Notes under the pieces: generated by a model
The model's input: only the letters and a program-made list of their open reading frames with translations
The model's database searches: none
What the model was told of the DNA's origin: nothing
Source of the DNA: Dechloromonas sp. UBA6271
GTDB taxonomy: Bacteria; Pseudomonadota; Gammaproteobacteria; Burkholderiales; Rhodocyclaceae
Length of the DNA: 64,000 bases
Assembly: GCA_002440665.1 (NCBI GenBank)
Contig: DJUX01000047.1
Location: forward strand, 1-64,000
Direction: 5' to 3'
Position numbers and translations under genes: made by a program
Shown here: piece after piece, positions 53,316 through 64,000 of the stretch
Position numbering within the stretch: position 1 is the first letter of the stretch
Layout: every line of letters starts with the position of its first letter

Positions 53316-54173
53316 TCAGTTCAGTGCGGCCGACAGCTTGCGGCGGAATTCGCGGATCAGGTCGTCGTACTGCTCGCTGCCGCCAAGCGCTTCGAAGAGT
53401 TGCAGCAGCGCCTTGCGGCCGGCGCCTTCGTCGAACAAGCGGTCGCGGACGGCGACTTCCAGCGCGGCTTCCATCGCTTCGCGGAAACGGCTTTGAGCAG
53501 CATAGGCGCGGGAGAGTTCGAGACGGGCGGCGTGGTCGGTCGGGTTGGCGGCCAGCCGGGCTTCGATTTCGCCGGTATCGGCGGCGCCGGCAGCCAGTGC
53601 CAGGCGGGCGCGCAGGGCGTTGGCACGGTCGGGTTCGTTGGTGTATTCGCCGGCCAGCAGTTGCTTGGCTTCATCGTTGCGGCCGAGTTGCAGCAGGACG
53701 TCGATGGCGTCGAGCTGGACGGCCTGGTCGTCCGGCTTGGCTTTACTGGCCTCGACCAGCCTGGCCAGCGCTTCCTCCAGCTTGCCTTCGGCGACCAGCG
53801 CCGCGGCTTCCTCGCGCAGGTTGCCGCCGGGGCCGACGGGCAGGGCGATGCGGTCGAGAAATTCGCGGATCTGGCCTTCGGGCAACACGCCGTTGAATTC
53901 GTCGACCAACTGGCCCTGAAACAGCACCTTGACCGAGGGAATGCTGCGCACGCCGAAGTGCTGGGCGAGTTCGGGGTTTTCGTCGGAATTGACCATCGCC
54001 AGCAGGAAGCGGCCCTTGTATTCCTCGGCCAGCTTTTCCAGCATCGGCTTGAGGACCTTGCAGGGCTCGCACCACGGCGCCCAGAAGTCGACGACGACCG
54101 GCACGGTTTCGGCCGGCAACAGCACCTTGGCTTCGAAATCCTGGATGGAAACGTCAAACGCGAATTCGGACAT
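53316..54173 (-). CDS. cnoX: CnoX-like thioredoxin-TPR chaperone
   Basis: 285 aa. Thioredoxin domain about 1-110 with active site WAPWCEPCK (C35, C38), then TPR-like helices about 115-285 (GNLREEAAALVAEGKLEEAL and following repeats). This is the YbbN/CnoX architecture, which protects substrates from irreversible oxidation. E. coli YbbN has lost the CXXC, but this copy keeps a redox pair. I use the ATG at 54171 before FAFDVSIQDFEA. Divergent from pyrG. Confidence 0.9.
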   Translation of the reverse strand: MSEFAFDVSIQDFEAKVLLPAETVPVVVDFWAPWCEPCKVLKPMLEKLAEEYKGRFLLAMVNSDENPELAQHFGVRSIPSVKVLFQGQLVDEFNGVLPEGQIREFLDRIALPVGPGGNLREEAAALVAEGKLEEALARLVEASKAKPDDQAVQLDAIDVLLQLGRNDEAKQLLAGEYTNEPDRANALRARLALAAGAADTGEIEARLAANPTDHAARLELSRAYAAQSRFREAMEAALEVAVRDRLFDEGAGRKALLQLFEALGGSEQYDDLIREFRRKLSAALN

Positions 54174-54221
54174 GAGGGAATACCGGTGATTGGATTGAGG
54201 CGGATTATAGATGATGCCAGT

Positions 54222-54250
54222 TTGAGGAATTATCCCCTTTCGGCTATCAT
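54222..54250 (+). promoter_or_regulatory. candidate sigma-70 promoter of pyrG
   Basis: TTGAGG (54222-54227), 17-bp spacer, TATCAT (54245-54250); four and five matches to the -35 and -10 consensus. The -10 ends 26 nt before the pyrG ATG. On the other strand TATAAT at 54204-54209 could serve cnoX. Confidence 0.45.
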
Positions 54251-54276
54251 TCGGCTTTCCCGCAGCCTGTCTTTCC

Positions 54277-55913
<1,637 letters not shown>

Positions 55914-55917
<4 letters not shown>

Positions 55918-56750
55918 AACTCTGTGGTTTCGAGGCTGGTCTTGACCAGCCTTTTTTCCTGATCGCCGGCCCCTGTACGGCCGAATCCGAGCAACTGTGT
56001 CTCGACGTCGCCGGCTACATGAAGGAAGTCTGCGGTCGACTCGGCATTCCCTACATTTTCAAGGCCTCCTACGACAAGGCTAACCGCAGTTCCGGCAAGT
56101 CGGTGCGTGGGCTGGGCCTGGACGAAGGCCTGCGCATCTTCTCGGAAGTACAGCGCCAGATCGGCGTGCCGGTGCTGACCGACGTCCATGGCATCGATGA
56201 GGTTCCGCTGGTGGCTGCAGTGGTAGATGTGCTGCAGACGCCGGCTTTCCTGTGCCGACAGACCGATTTCATCCACGCCGTGGCCTCCTGCGGCAAGCCG
56301 GTGAATATCAAGAAGGGCCAGTTCCTGGCGCCGGGCGACATGAAGAACGTCGTCGACAAGGCGCGTGAAGTGAATAACGGCGCCGACAACCTGATGGTCT
56401 GCGAGCGCGGCGCTTCCTTTGGCTACAACAATCTGGTTTCCGACATGCGCAGCCTGGCGATCATGCGCGAGACCGGCTGTCCGGTCGTCTTCGATGCGAC
56501 GCACAGCGTCCAGTTGCCGGGCGGGCAGGGCACGACTTCCGGCGGTCAGCGCGAATTCGTTCCGGTGCTGGCTCGGGCGGCGGTGGCGGTCGGTATCTCC
56601 GGCCTGTTCATGGAAACCCACCCGTGCCCGGAAAAAGCATGGTCGGACGGCCCGAACAGTTGGCCGCTTGACCGTATGGAAGGCCTGCTGACGACCCTGG
56701 TTGCACTCGACTGGGCGGTGAAGGCCGCCGGGTTCGAAGAGCTGAAGTGA
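55914..56750 (+). CDS. kdsA: 3-deoxy-8-phosphooctulonate synthase, probably the metal-dependent class
   Basis: 278 aa. Makes Kdo-8-phosphate for LPS core. N-terminal GLDQPFFLIAGPCTAESEQ contains Cys21, which in metal-dependent KdsA enzymes is a ligand (the metal-independent class has Asn). VPVLTDVHGIDEVPLVAAVV and VVFDATHSVQLPGGQGTTSG are family motifs. ATG overlap with pyrG fixes the start. Confidence 0.95.
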
Positions 56751-56815
56751 TCGTTGCCAATTCTTATAATTAAGTTTAAGTAGTTATTTCAATCTGTTGA
56801 TAACAAGGAATAAAT

Positions 56816-58099
<1,284 letters not shown>

Positions 58100-58108
58100 T
58101 AGCACTCG

Positions 58109-58393
58109 ATGCGCTGGCTGACGGTCGGCCTCATTGCCCTCATCGCCCTGCTGCAATACCCGCTCTGGCTGGGTAAGGGCGGCTGGCTGAAGGTGTGGGA
58201 GTACGACCGTCAACTGCAGCAACAGAAGGAAGTCACCCGCAAGCTGGAGATCAGGAACGCGGGCCTCGATGCCGAGGTCCGTGACCTGAAACAGGGTTAT
58301 GACGCCATCGAGGAGCGTGCCCGCTTCGAGTTGGGCATGATCCGCCAGGACGAAACCTTCGTGCAGATCCCGGAAAAAGTTCCCGGAAAATAG
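58109..58393 (+). CDS. ftsB: cell division protein FtsB
   Basis: 94 aa. One N-terminal transmembrane helix (WLTVGLIALIALLQYPLWL) followed by a coiled coil (DRQLQQQKEVTRKLEIRNAG) and a C-terminal FELGMIRQDETFVQI, the FtsB pattern. It joins FtsL and FtsQ at the divisome. The last codons and stop (GGAAAATAG) are part of a dispersed repeat that continues past the gene. Confidence 0.92.
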   Translation: MRWLTVGLIALIALLQYPLWLGKGGWLKVWEYDRQLQQQKEVTRKLEIRNAGLDAEVRDLKQGYDAIEERARFELGMIRQDETFVQIPEKVPGK

Positions 58394-58426
58394 GGCAAAT
58401 AAAGGCGTCGACCGCAACAGGTGCCT
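58388..58426 (+). repeat. dispersed core + A/T-tract repeat overlapping the ftsB stop codon
   Basis: AAAATAGGGCAAATAAAGGC then GTCGACCGCAACAGGTGCC. The core is exact (58408-58417). The TAG of ftsB (58391-58393) is within the distal A/T tract, and bcp begins 54 nt after the repeat. Its position suggests insertion at or near the 3' end of ftsB. Confidence 0.8.
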
Positions 58427-58479
58427 CCGTTAGAATCGCTCACAGAAAGACCCCACGCAGAGCGCTTCAGGAGAACAAC

Positions 58480-58953
58480 ATGCTGCTCAAGGTTGGAGAA
58501 AAAGCCCCGGCGTTTTCATTGCCCGATGCCGACATGGAGACTGTCGATCTGGCGACTTACCACGGCAAGAATCATATTGTTCTTTTCTTTTATGCCAAGG
58601 ATGGAACGCCTTGCTGCACCAAGGAAGCGACTGATTTTTCCGATCACGAAGAGGATTTTCATAAGGAAGATTGTGTCCTGTTCGGCATCAGCCGCGACGA
58701 ATGCCTGAAACATGCGGAGTTCCGCGACAAGGAAGGGATCGGCACCGAGTTGCTGTCGGACATCGAGGGGATCGTCTGCAAGCAATACGGCGTCTGGCAG
58801 GCAAGGGAAGTGGATGGTCACCGGAAGTTCGGCATCGCCCGTTCCACGTTTATCATCGACAAGTCGGGCGTGATCCGTCATGCCCTCTACAACGTTAATT
58901 ACAAGGGCCACGCACTGGAAGTGCTGCGCCTCGTCAAGGAACTGAATTCATGA
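58480..58953 (+). CDS. bcp: BCP-type peroxiredoxin
   Basis: 157 aa. Thioredoxin-fold thiol peroxidase: LLKVGEKAPAFSLPDADM, IVLFFYAKDGTPCCTKEATD, RSTFIIDKSGVIRHALYNV. The peroxidatic Cys is C46 of TPCCT, where many relatives have TPGCT, so an extra Cys (C45) precedes it. The usual resolving Cys four residues later is absent, so C45 or a partner must resolve the disulfide. It overlaps slyD by 4 nt. Confidence 0.9.
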   Translation: MLLKVGEKAPAFSLPDADMETVDLATYHGKNHIVLFFYAKDGTPCCTKEATDFSDHEEDFHKEDCVLFGISRDECLKHAEFRDKEGIGTELLSDIEGIVCKQYGVWQAREVDGHRKFGIARSTFIIDKSGVIRHALYNVNYKGHALEVLRLVKELNS

Positions 58954-59453
58954 ACATGCAGGTTGCCAAAAATTCCGTCATCACCCTCGACTATCACGTG
59001 ACCGACCCCGATGGCGAAGTGGTGGACGAAGGGCGCGAGCCGCTCGTTTACCTGCATGGCGGTTACGAGGACATCTTCCCGAAAATCGAGGAAGCCTTGC
59101 AGGGTAAGGGAATCGGCGAGTCGGTCAAGGTCAAGCTGCAGCCGGATGAAGCCTTCGGCGATTACGACGCCGAACTGGTGCAGGTCGAGCCGCGCAAGGA
59201 TTTTCCCAAGGAACTCCAGGTTGGCATGCAGTTCGAGGGGGGGCCGGAAGAAGGCGGCGACGACGAGGATTTCATCATCTATCGCGTGACCGAGATCGCC
59301 GACGACAAGGTGGTGCTCGACGGCAACCACCCGCTGTCAGGCATGGCGCTGGTGTTCACCTGCACGGTGACGGCGATCCGCCCGGCCAGCGCCGAAGAAC
59401 TGGAGCACGGCCATGTTCATACCGGCGATGAAGACGAGGAAGGCTGTCACTGA
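58950..59453 (+). CDS. slyD: SlyD-like FKBP peptidyl-prolyl isomerase
   Basis: 167 aa. FKBP domain with an insert-in-flap: VITLDYHVTDPDGEVVDEGR, GGYEDIFPKIEEALQGKG, PDEAFGDYDAELVQVE, DGNHPLSGMALVFTCTV. A His/Asp/Glu-rich tail (EHGHVHTGDEDEEGCH) may bind nickel or other metals, as in SlyD. Coupled to bcp by an ATGA overlap, then convergent overlap with the phosphoesterase gene. Confidence 0.92.
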   Translation: MNMQVAKNSVITLDYHVTDPDGEVVDEGREPLVYLHGGYEDIFPKIEEALQGKGIGESVKVKLQPDEAFGDYDAELVQVEPRKDFPKELQVGMQFEGGPEEGGDDEDFIIYRVTEIADDKVVLDGNHPLSGMALVFTCTVTAIRPASAEELEHGHVHTGDEDEEGCH

Positions 59454-60367
59454 GCCCTGGGTGGCCAGGGATAGGTTTCGAATCTGAACAGCGTGGGTGA
59501 GTCGGTATCGATGATCCCGCGCGTCCAGCCCATCAACGGATAGCCGAACGTCTCGACGCGGGTGAAGTTGGTGATTTTTTTTCCGTTGCCGTCGCGCATC
59601 GGTTGATCGATGCGGCTCCGGTGGCTATCGCCATGAACCGCAACGACTTGTCCCGGAAAGCCTAGTGTTTCCTGGCGTAGGGTTTCGAGGAAATCCCGAA
59701 AGCCGCGAGGCGGCACGCCTTCCGAGAAGTGCTTGAAGCCGGGGTTGGCCTGGAAGAGCAGGACGATTCCCGCCAGTTTTTCGCGCCGGGCCAGCGCGAA
59801 GCTTTCCTTCAGCCAATCGAGCACGACCGGATTGCGGTCGACAAATTCACGCCGGGGTTCGGCGCGCATGCCGTAATTGTTGTCATCGCCCGGCAGGTTG
59901 AGCGTGACGAACAATACCGGGCCGACGCGGAACTGCGAGTGTTCGATGTAGGCGCCGGCCTGGCGTTCCAACGCAATTTTTTTCCGGCCCAGCGAATCTG
60001 GCTGTTGCCAGAACAGGGTACGCAGGTAGGCGAGACGTTCGAGCGGGTCGTAAGCGCCGTTCGAAACGCGTCCGCAATCGGTCCATTCGTTGTCGCCGGG
60101 AACGAAAATGAAGGGCGCGGGATTGCCGTCGAAGAGTTGCTGCCGGTCCTTGAATACCGCGTCGTCGCAACGGCTCTGTCCGTTCTTGATATCCCCGATG
60201 TGGACGACGAAGTCCACGTGGCTCTCGGCAATGGCATAGAGCATGCGCGGCAACTCGCGGCGTTCGCTGTCGGAATAGGGGGTGTCGCCGATCAACGCAA
60301 AACGCCAGGTTTCGGCGCCGGCCAGTGCGGCCCAGCCGAGCAGCAGCACGGTCAGGCAGCGTTTCAC
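59447..60367 (-). CDS. exported metallophosphoesterase
   Basis: 306 aa, signal peptide (MKRCLTVLLLGWAALAGA). Calcineurin-like ligands in order: FALIGDTPYSD, DFVVHIGDIKNG, FIFVPGDNEWTDCGR, VVAVHGDSHRSRID. The substrate is unknown; such secreted enzymes may cleave phosphomonoesters or pyrophosphates. It overlaps the mutS stop codon by 4 nt, so mutS and this gene are one transcript. A repeat core lies inside at 59833-59842. Confidence 0.9.
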   Translation of the reverse strand: MKRCLTVLLLGWAALAGAETWRFALIGDTPYSDSERRELPRMLYAIAESHVDFVVHIGDIKNGQSRCDDAVFKDRQQLFDGNPAPFIFVPGDNEWTDCGRVSNGAYDPLERLAYLRTLFWQQPDSLGRKKIALERQAGAYIEHSQFRVGPVLFVTLNLPGDDNNYGMRAEPRREFVDRNPVVLDWLKESFALARREKLAGIVLLFQANPGFKHFSEGVPPRGFRDFLETLRQETLGFPGQVVAVHGDSHRSRIDQPMRDGNGKKITNFTRVETFGYPLMGWTRGIIDTDSPTLFRFETYPWPPRAQ

Positions 60368-62943
60368 TTGAGCAGGGCCTTCAGTGCGTACAGGGCGTCG
60401 AGCGCTGCGCGCGGCGTCAGGCTGTCCGGGTCGAGGGCGGTGAGTTGCTCGATGGCTGGATGGGGCTCGGCTTCGGCCGGCTCAGGGTCGCCCTGAGCGA
60501 AAAGGTCAGGCTGCAGCGGGTCGACCGCAGCCCGTTGCTCGAACTCGCGCAACTGCTTGCGGGCAGCACGGACGACGGTGTTCGGAATGCCGGCCAGCGC
60601 GGCGACCTGGATGCCGTAGCTCTGGTTGGCCGGGCCTTCTTCGACGGCGTGCAGGAAGACGATGCGGTCGTTGTGTTCGACGGCGTCGAGATGAACGTTG
60701 GCCAGTTCGGAGTATTCGTGCGAGAGCCGGGTCAGTTCGAAGTAATGCGTGGCGAACAGCGTCAGGCAGCGGTTTTTGTCGATCAGGTGGCGCAGGATGG
60801 CGAAGGCCAGCGCCATGCCGTCGAAGGTCGAGGTGCCGCGGCCGATTTCGTCCATCAGCACCAGGCTGTTCGGCGTCGCGTGATGCAGGATGGCGGCGGC
60901 TTCGGTCATCTCGACCATGAAGGTCGAACGTCCGGAAGCGAGATCGTCGGAGGCGCCGATGCGGGTGAAGATGCGGTCTAGCGGGCCGAGGACGACGCGA
61001 TCGGCCGGCACGTAGCTGCCGATGTGGGCGAGCAGGGCGATCAGCGCCACCTGCCGCATGTAGGTCGATTTACCGCCCATGTTGGGGCCGGTGATCAGCA
61101 GCAGGCGGCGGTTCTCGGCAAGGAGGCAGTCGTTGGCGATGAAGGTCTCGGCGCTGTTGGCCATTTCGCCTTCGACGACCGGGTGACGGCCGCCGGTTAC
61201 GGTCAACCCGGTTTCCGGGGCAAATTCCGGTTTGCTCCAGTTGCGCTTCAAGGCGGTGTCGGCGAAGCAGGCCAGCAGGTCGAGCTGGGCGACGGCACGG
61301 GCGATGGTCTGCAGGGTCGGCACCGCCGGCAGCAGTTCGTCGAGGATCACCTCGTAGAGCAGCTTCTCGCGGGCCAGCGAGCGTTCCTGCGCCGACAGTG
61401 CCTTGTCCTCGAAGGCCTTCAGTTCCGGCGTGATGTAACGCTCGGCGTTCTTCAGTGTCTGGCGCCGGCGGTAATCGTCGGGAATCTTGTCGGTGTGGGC
61501 ATGCGTGACCTCGATGTAGAAGCCATGCACCTTGTTGTATTCGACCTTGAGGCTGGCGATTCCGGTGCGTTCGCGCTCGCGGACCTCCATGTCGACCAGG
61601 TAGGCGCCGCAGTTGTCGTTGAGCGAGCGCAGCTCGTCGAGTTCGGCATCGTAGCCAGGCGCGATGGCGCCACCATCGCGGATCTGGGCCGCCGGTTCGG
61701 CGGCGATGGCGCGGACCAGCAGATCTAGCGCCGATAGCGGCGTTTCCAGATGGGCGTGGAGTTCGTCGAGCAGCAGGGTGGTGGCGCCGGTGAACGGCGC
61801 GCGCAACGAGCTCAGACGGGCCAGCGATTCGCGCAGGCTGGCCAGATCGCGTGGCCGAGCGTTGCGCAAGGCGATACGGCCGGCGATGCGCTCGATGTCA
61901 GCAATCCCCTTGAGTTCGCGGCGGACTTCGCCGGCCATCCGGCCATAGTCTTCCAGCAAGGCTTCGACCGCACCATGGCGGGCGGCGGGAATGTCGCGTT
62001 CGCGCAGCGGGTGGTGCAGCGTGTGGCGCAGCAGGCGTGAACCCATGCTCGTCACGCAATTGTCGAGCAGCGAAAACAGCGTCGGCGAGGGTTGGCCACG
62101 CAGGGTTTCGGTCAATTCCAGGTTGCGCCGGGTGGCGAGGTCGAGGCCGAGGTAGGCGCCTTCGAGTTCCACGGTCAACGCCCGCAAATGCGGCAATTTC
62201 CCGGACTGCGTGGCCTGCGCGTATTGCAGTAGCGCACCGGCGGCGGCGATCGATGGCCTGAGTCCTTCGGCGCCAAAACCGGCCAGCGAAGCGACCTGGA
62301 ATTGTTCGCATAACAGGCGCCGGGCCGAGTCGAATTCGAAATACCAGTCCGGCTGGCGGGTGCGCGCCGCATCCCGGGCAAAATCCGGCGACCAGGATTC
62401 CGGGTAGAGAATTTCGGCCGGGCGGATGCGTTCCAGCGTCGCCGGAATCTGCTCAACCGGTATTTCGGTCAGGATGAACTCGCCGCTGGCCAAGTTCAGC
62501 CGCGCCAGCCCGGCGGTATTGCGCGCGGTGGTGATAGCCAGCAGCCAGATGTCCTGCTTGTCGTCGATCAGCGCCGCATCGGTCAGCGTGCCGGGCGTGA
62601 CGATGCGCGACACCGCACGCTCGACCGGCCCCTTGCTCGTCGCCGGGTCGCCGATCTGTTCGCAGATCACCACCGATTCACCGGATTTGACCAGCTTGGC
62701 GAGATACGGCTCGAGCGAGTGGAAAGGCACGCCGGCCATCTTGATCGGCACCCCGGCCGACTGACCGCGCGTGGTCAGCGTGATGTCGAGCAAGCGCGCT
62801 GCCTTCTCGGCATCCTCGTAGAACAACTCGTAGAAATCGCCCATCCGGTAGAAAAGCAACGTATTCGGATGGCCCGCCTTGAGCGCGAAATACTGCTGCA
62901 TCATCGGTGTATGTTTGGAGAGGTCGGGTGATTCGATGGCCAT
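60364..62943 (-). CDS. mutS: DNA mismatch repair protein MutS
   Basis: 859 aa, standard length. Recognises mismatches and starts repair. N-terminal mismatch-binding loop YRMGDFYELF (the Phe-X-Glu contact), Walker A TGPNMGGKSTYMRQVAL, LVLMDEIGRGTSTFDGMALA, FATHYFELTRLS, and a C-terminal helix near the end (KQLREFEQRAAVDPLQP). It lies between menD and the coupled phosphoesterase gene. A repeat core (60520-60529) falls within AAVDPL near the C-terminus. Confidence 0.98.
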   Translation of the reverse strand: MAIESPDLSKHTPMMQQYFALKAGHPNTLLFYRMGDFYELFYEDAEKAARLLDITLTTRGQSAGVPIKMAGVPFHSLEPYLAKLVKSGESVVICEQIGDPATSKGPVERAVSRIVTPGTLTDAALIDDKQDIWLLAITTARNTAGLARLNLASGEFILTEIPVEQIPATLERIRPAEILYPESWSPDFARDAARTRQPDWYFEFDSARRLLCEQFQVASLAGFGAEGLRPSIAAAGALLQYAQATQSGKLPHLRALTVELEGAYLGLDLATRRNLELTETLRGQPSPTLFSLLDNCVTSMGSRLLRHTLHHPLRERDIPAARHGAVEALLEDYGRMAGEVRRELKGIADIERIAGRIALRNARPRDLASLRESLARLSSLRAPFTGATTLLLDELHAHLETPLSALDLLVRAIAAEPAAQIRDGGAIAPGYDAELDELRSLNDNCGAYLVDMEVRERERTGIASLKVEYNKVHGFYIEVTHAHTDKIPDDYRRRQTLKNAERYITPELKAFEDKALSAQERSLAREKLLYEVILDELLPAVPTLQTIARAVAQLDLLACFADTALKRNWSKPEFAPETGLTVTGGRHPVVEGEMANSAETFIANDCLLAENRRLLLITGPNMGGKSTYMRQVALIALLAHIGSYVPADRVVLGPLDRIFTRIGASDDLASGRSTFMVEMTEAAAILHHATPNSLVLMDEIGRGTSTFDGMALAFAILRHLIDKNRCLTLFATHYFELTRLSHEYSELANVHLDAVEHNDRIVFLHAVEEGPANQSYGIQVAALAGIPNTVVRAARKQLREFEQRAAVDPLQPDLFAQGDPEPAEAEPHPAIEQLTALDPDSLTPRAALDALYALKALLK

Positions 62944-62988
62944 TGATTCAGGACGACTGGATGGGGCGGCAGGGGCGCAATTGTCCCA

Positions 62989-64000
62989 TCAACGGGCGGC
63001 GCCTGTCACCGCTGCCGGTTGGTCGGCCAGCAGTTCGATCAGTTGTGGACCGCCAGATTGAATAGCCTGGCGCAGGGTGCTGCGGAATGCGTCATTGCTG
63101 TCAGCTTTTGCGTAACCGAGGCTGAAGGTTAGCGCGGCATGTTCGAAACTGATTTGCTGTGGCGTGCGCCAGCCCTGTTCGAATTCAGGCAGGGCGATCT
63201 GGGGCAGAAAATCGAAAATACCCCCTCCGCCATTGTTGACCGCAACAATGATCGCATCGCGTCCTCGCGCCAGCGCCAGTCCACCGAGATCGTGCTGGCA
63301 GGTGAGGTCGCCAAGGAGGGCGACGACGCGGCCATGGACGGCGGCGATGCCCAGCGCGCTAGAGATATTGCCGTCGATGCCGCTGGCGCCGCGGTTGCCG
63401 TAGAAGGCCAGGGGTTTTTCGCCACTGCCGGAAGCGCTGTCCAGTTGGCGGATGGCCAGCGAGTTGCCGACGAACAGCGGCGTGTTGGCAGGCAACTCGT
63501 CGAGCAGCGCTGCAATGTGTCCCGTGGTCGCGTTGTCTGGTCGTGCCGCAGCGTCAATGTCCATGAAACTTTTCAGCCAGCCGGCAGGCGCGGCAGCGGG
63601 GGCCGCCGCCAGCAGTGCCCGGCATGCGGCGAGGGGATCGGAGCGCAGCAAATGGGTAAGGCGGTGCGTCGGATCGCTCCAGCGCGGCCAGGGTTCGACC
63701 AGAACATGGATGGCCGAGCTGCTGGTGACGTAGGTTTGCAGGTGGCGGGTGACCGGAAAGGCGCCGACGCGCAAAACCCAATCAGGCCGGCGCGCTTCGG
63801 CTGCCTTAGGGTCGGCCAGCCAGAGGTTGTAGCGGACGCAGAGATGCGAGCGGTCATGCGGACCGAAGCGCAGGTTGGACAGCGGCTCAGCGAGAATCGG
63901 GCAGGCCAGGTGGGAGGCGAGTGCGGTCAACGCCTCGGCAAGGCCGTTTTCCATCGGCAGTTCGCCGCAGACGATGATGCCTGGCCGGCCGGAGATGGTT
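62989..64000 (-). CDS. menD: MenD, C-terminal part (runs off right edge)
   Basis: 337 codons of a ThDP enzyme open to the right edge. Although an internal ATG exists at 63952-63954, in-frame coding (SGRPGIIVCGEL) continues upstream, so it is the C-terminal two thirds of a longer protein. LLGDLTCQHDLGGLALARGR and IVAVNNGGGGIFDFLPQIAL match the MenD ThDP region. MenD makes SEPHCHC in menaquinone synthesis. It ends 45 nt before the mutS start. Confidence 0.88.
   Translation of the reverse strand, partial: TISGRPGIIVCGELPMENGLAEALTALASHLACPILAEPLSNLRFGPHDRSHLCVRYNLWLADPKAAEARRPDWVLRVGAFPVTRHLQTYVTSSSAIHVLVEPWPRWSDPTHRLTHLLRSDPLAACRALLAAAPAAAPAGWLKSFMDIDAAARPDNATTGHIAALLDELPANTPLFVGNSLAIRQLDSASGSGEKPLAFYGNRGASGIDGNISSALGIAAVHGRVVALLGDLTCQHDLGGLALARGRDAIIVAVNNGGGGIFDFLPQIALPEFEQGWRTPQQISFEHAALTFSLGYAKADSNDAFRSTLRQAIQSGGPQLIELLADQPAAVTGAAR

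Noticed and set aside
63235..63255. GTTGACCGCAACA in menD as a repeat copy
   Set aside because: It encodes the conserved VAVNN of the ThDP motif and lacks the A/T tracts, so coincidence is likely.

Overview
The window reads as the chromosome of a high-GC betaproteobacterium, most likely Rhodocyclales and close to Dechloromonas or Azonexus. This placement is inferred from protein style and gene neighbourhoods (aat-bpt, an ETF/ETF-QO/acyl-CoA dehydrogenase module behind a TetR gene, ppx joined to an Mla-type operon, NnrS and DUF2249), not from a search. Nearly every base is coding. There is no prophage, insertion sequence, CRISPR array, rRNA or tRNA that I can see. Genes are tightly packed, with many 1-4 nt ATGA/GTGA overlaps that imply translational coupling.

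Layout. 1-1.3 kb: start of an alpha/beta hydrolase and a lower-GC GIY-YIG/DUF4357 gene. 1.3-6 kb: sbcD-sbcC (minus). 6.2-11.1 kb: glpE, a GST-like remnant, a tandem HD/HD-GYP protein and glpK-glpD. 11.3-16.8 kb: a DUF4202 gene, then a minus-strand run aat, bpt, a MliC-YbaY fusion, nnrS, a small exported protein and a CapA-like phosphoesterase. 16.8-21.5 kb: a dispersed ferric-iron ABC importer (fbpC, fbpB, fbpA) with two Fur-like boxes. 21.5-26.2 kb: an NlpC/P60 hydrolase, an AcuI-like reductase, a receiver protein with a degenerate GGDEF domain, and prpE. 26.3-31.2 kb: ppx with an MCE/Mla-type lipid transport operon. 31.2-39.2 kb: a TetR repressor, etfBA, acyl-CoA dehydrogenase and ETF-QO, then DUF485-actP. 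39.3-41.1 kb: minCDE. 41.5-46.1 kb: a branched-chain amino-acid type ABC importer. 46.3-49.9 kb: DUF2249, a polytopic membrane protein, thrC, a methyltransferase and a 45-aa membrane peptide. 50-54.2 kb: nadC, NAD(P)HX repair, a deacetylase-family enzyme and a CnoX-like thioredoxin. 54.3-59.5 kb: pyrG-kdsA-eno-ftsB, then bcp-slyD. 59.4-64 kb: a secreted phosphoesterase, mutS and the C-terminal part of menD, cut by the window edge.

Functionally this is a facultative respiratory heterotroph. It takes up acetate/propionate, branched-chain amino acids and glycerol phosphate, and feeds fatty-acid electrons through ETF to the quinone pool. It probably handles NO (NnrS, DUF2249), makes menaquinone (menD), imports Fe3+ and stores or uses polyphosphate.

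The most unusual feature is a dispersed short motif. An exact 10-mer, TGCGGTCGAC, occurs at least 16 times on either strand by hand count. About a dozen occurrences of it or a close variant are followed by two A/T-rich tracts roughly one helical turn apart. Copies lie between genes, inside genes in frame, across a stop codon and across a start codon. The architecture (short GC-rich core plus two phased A/T tracts) resembles Pasteurellaceae DNA uptake signal sequences, although the core differs. I offer it as a candidate uptake-signal-like or mobile repeat family. No experiment or genome-wide count supports it here.
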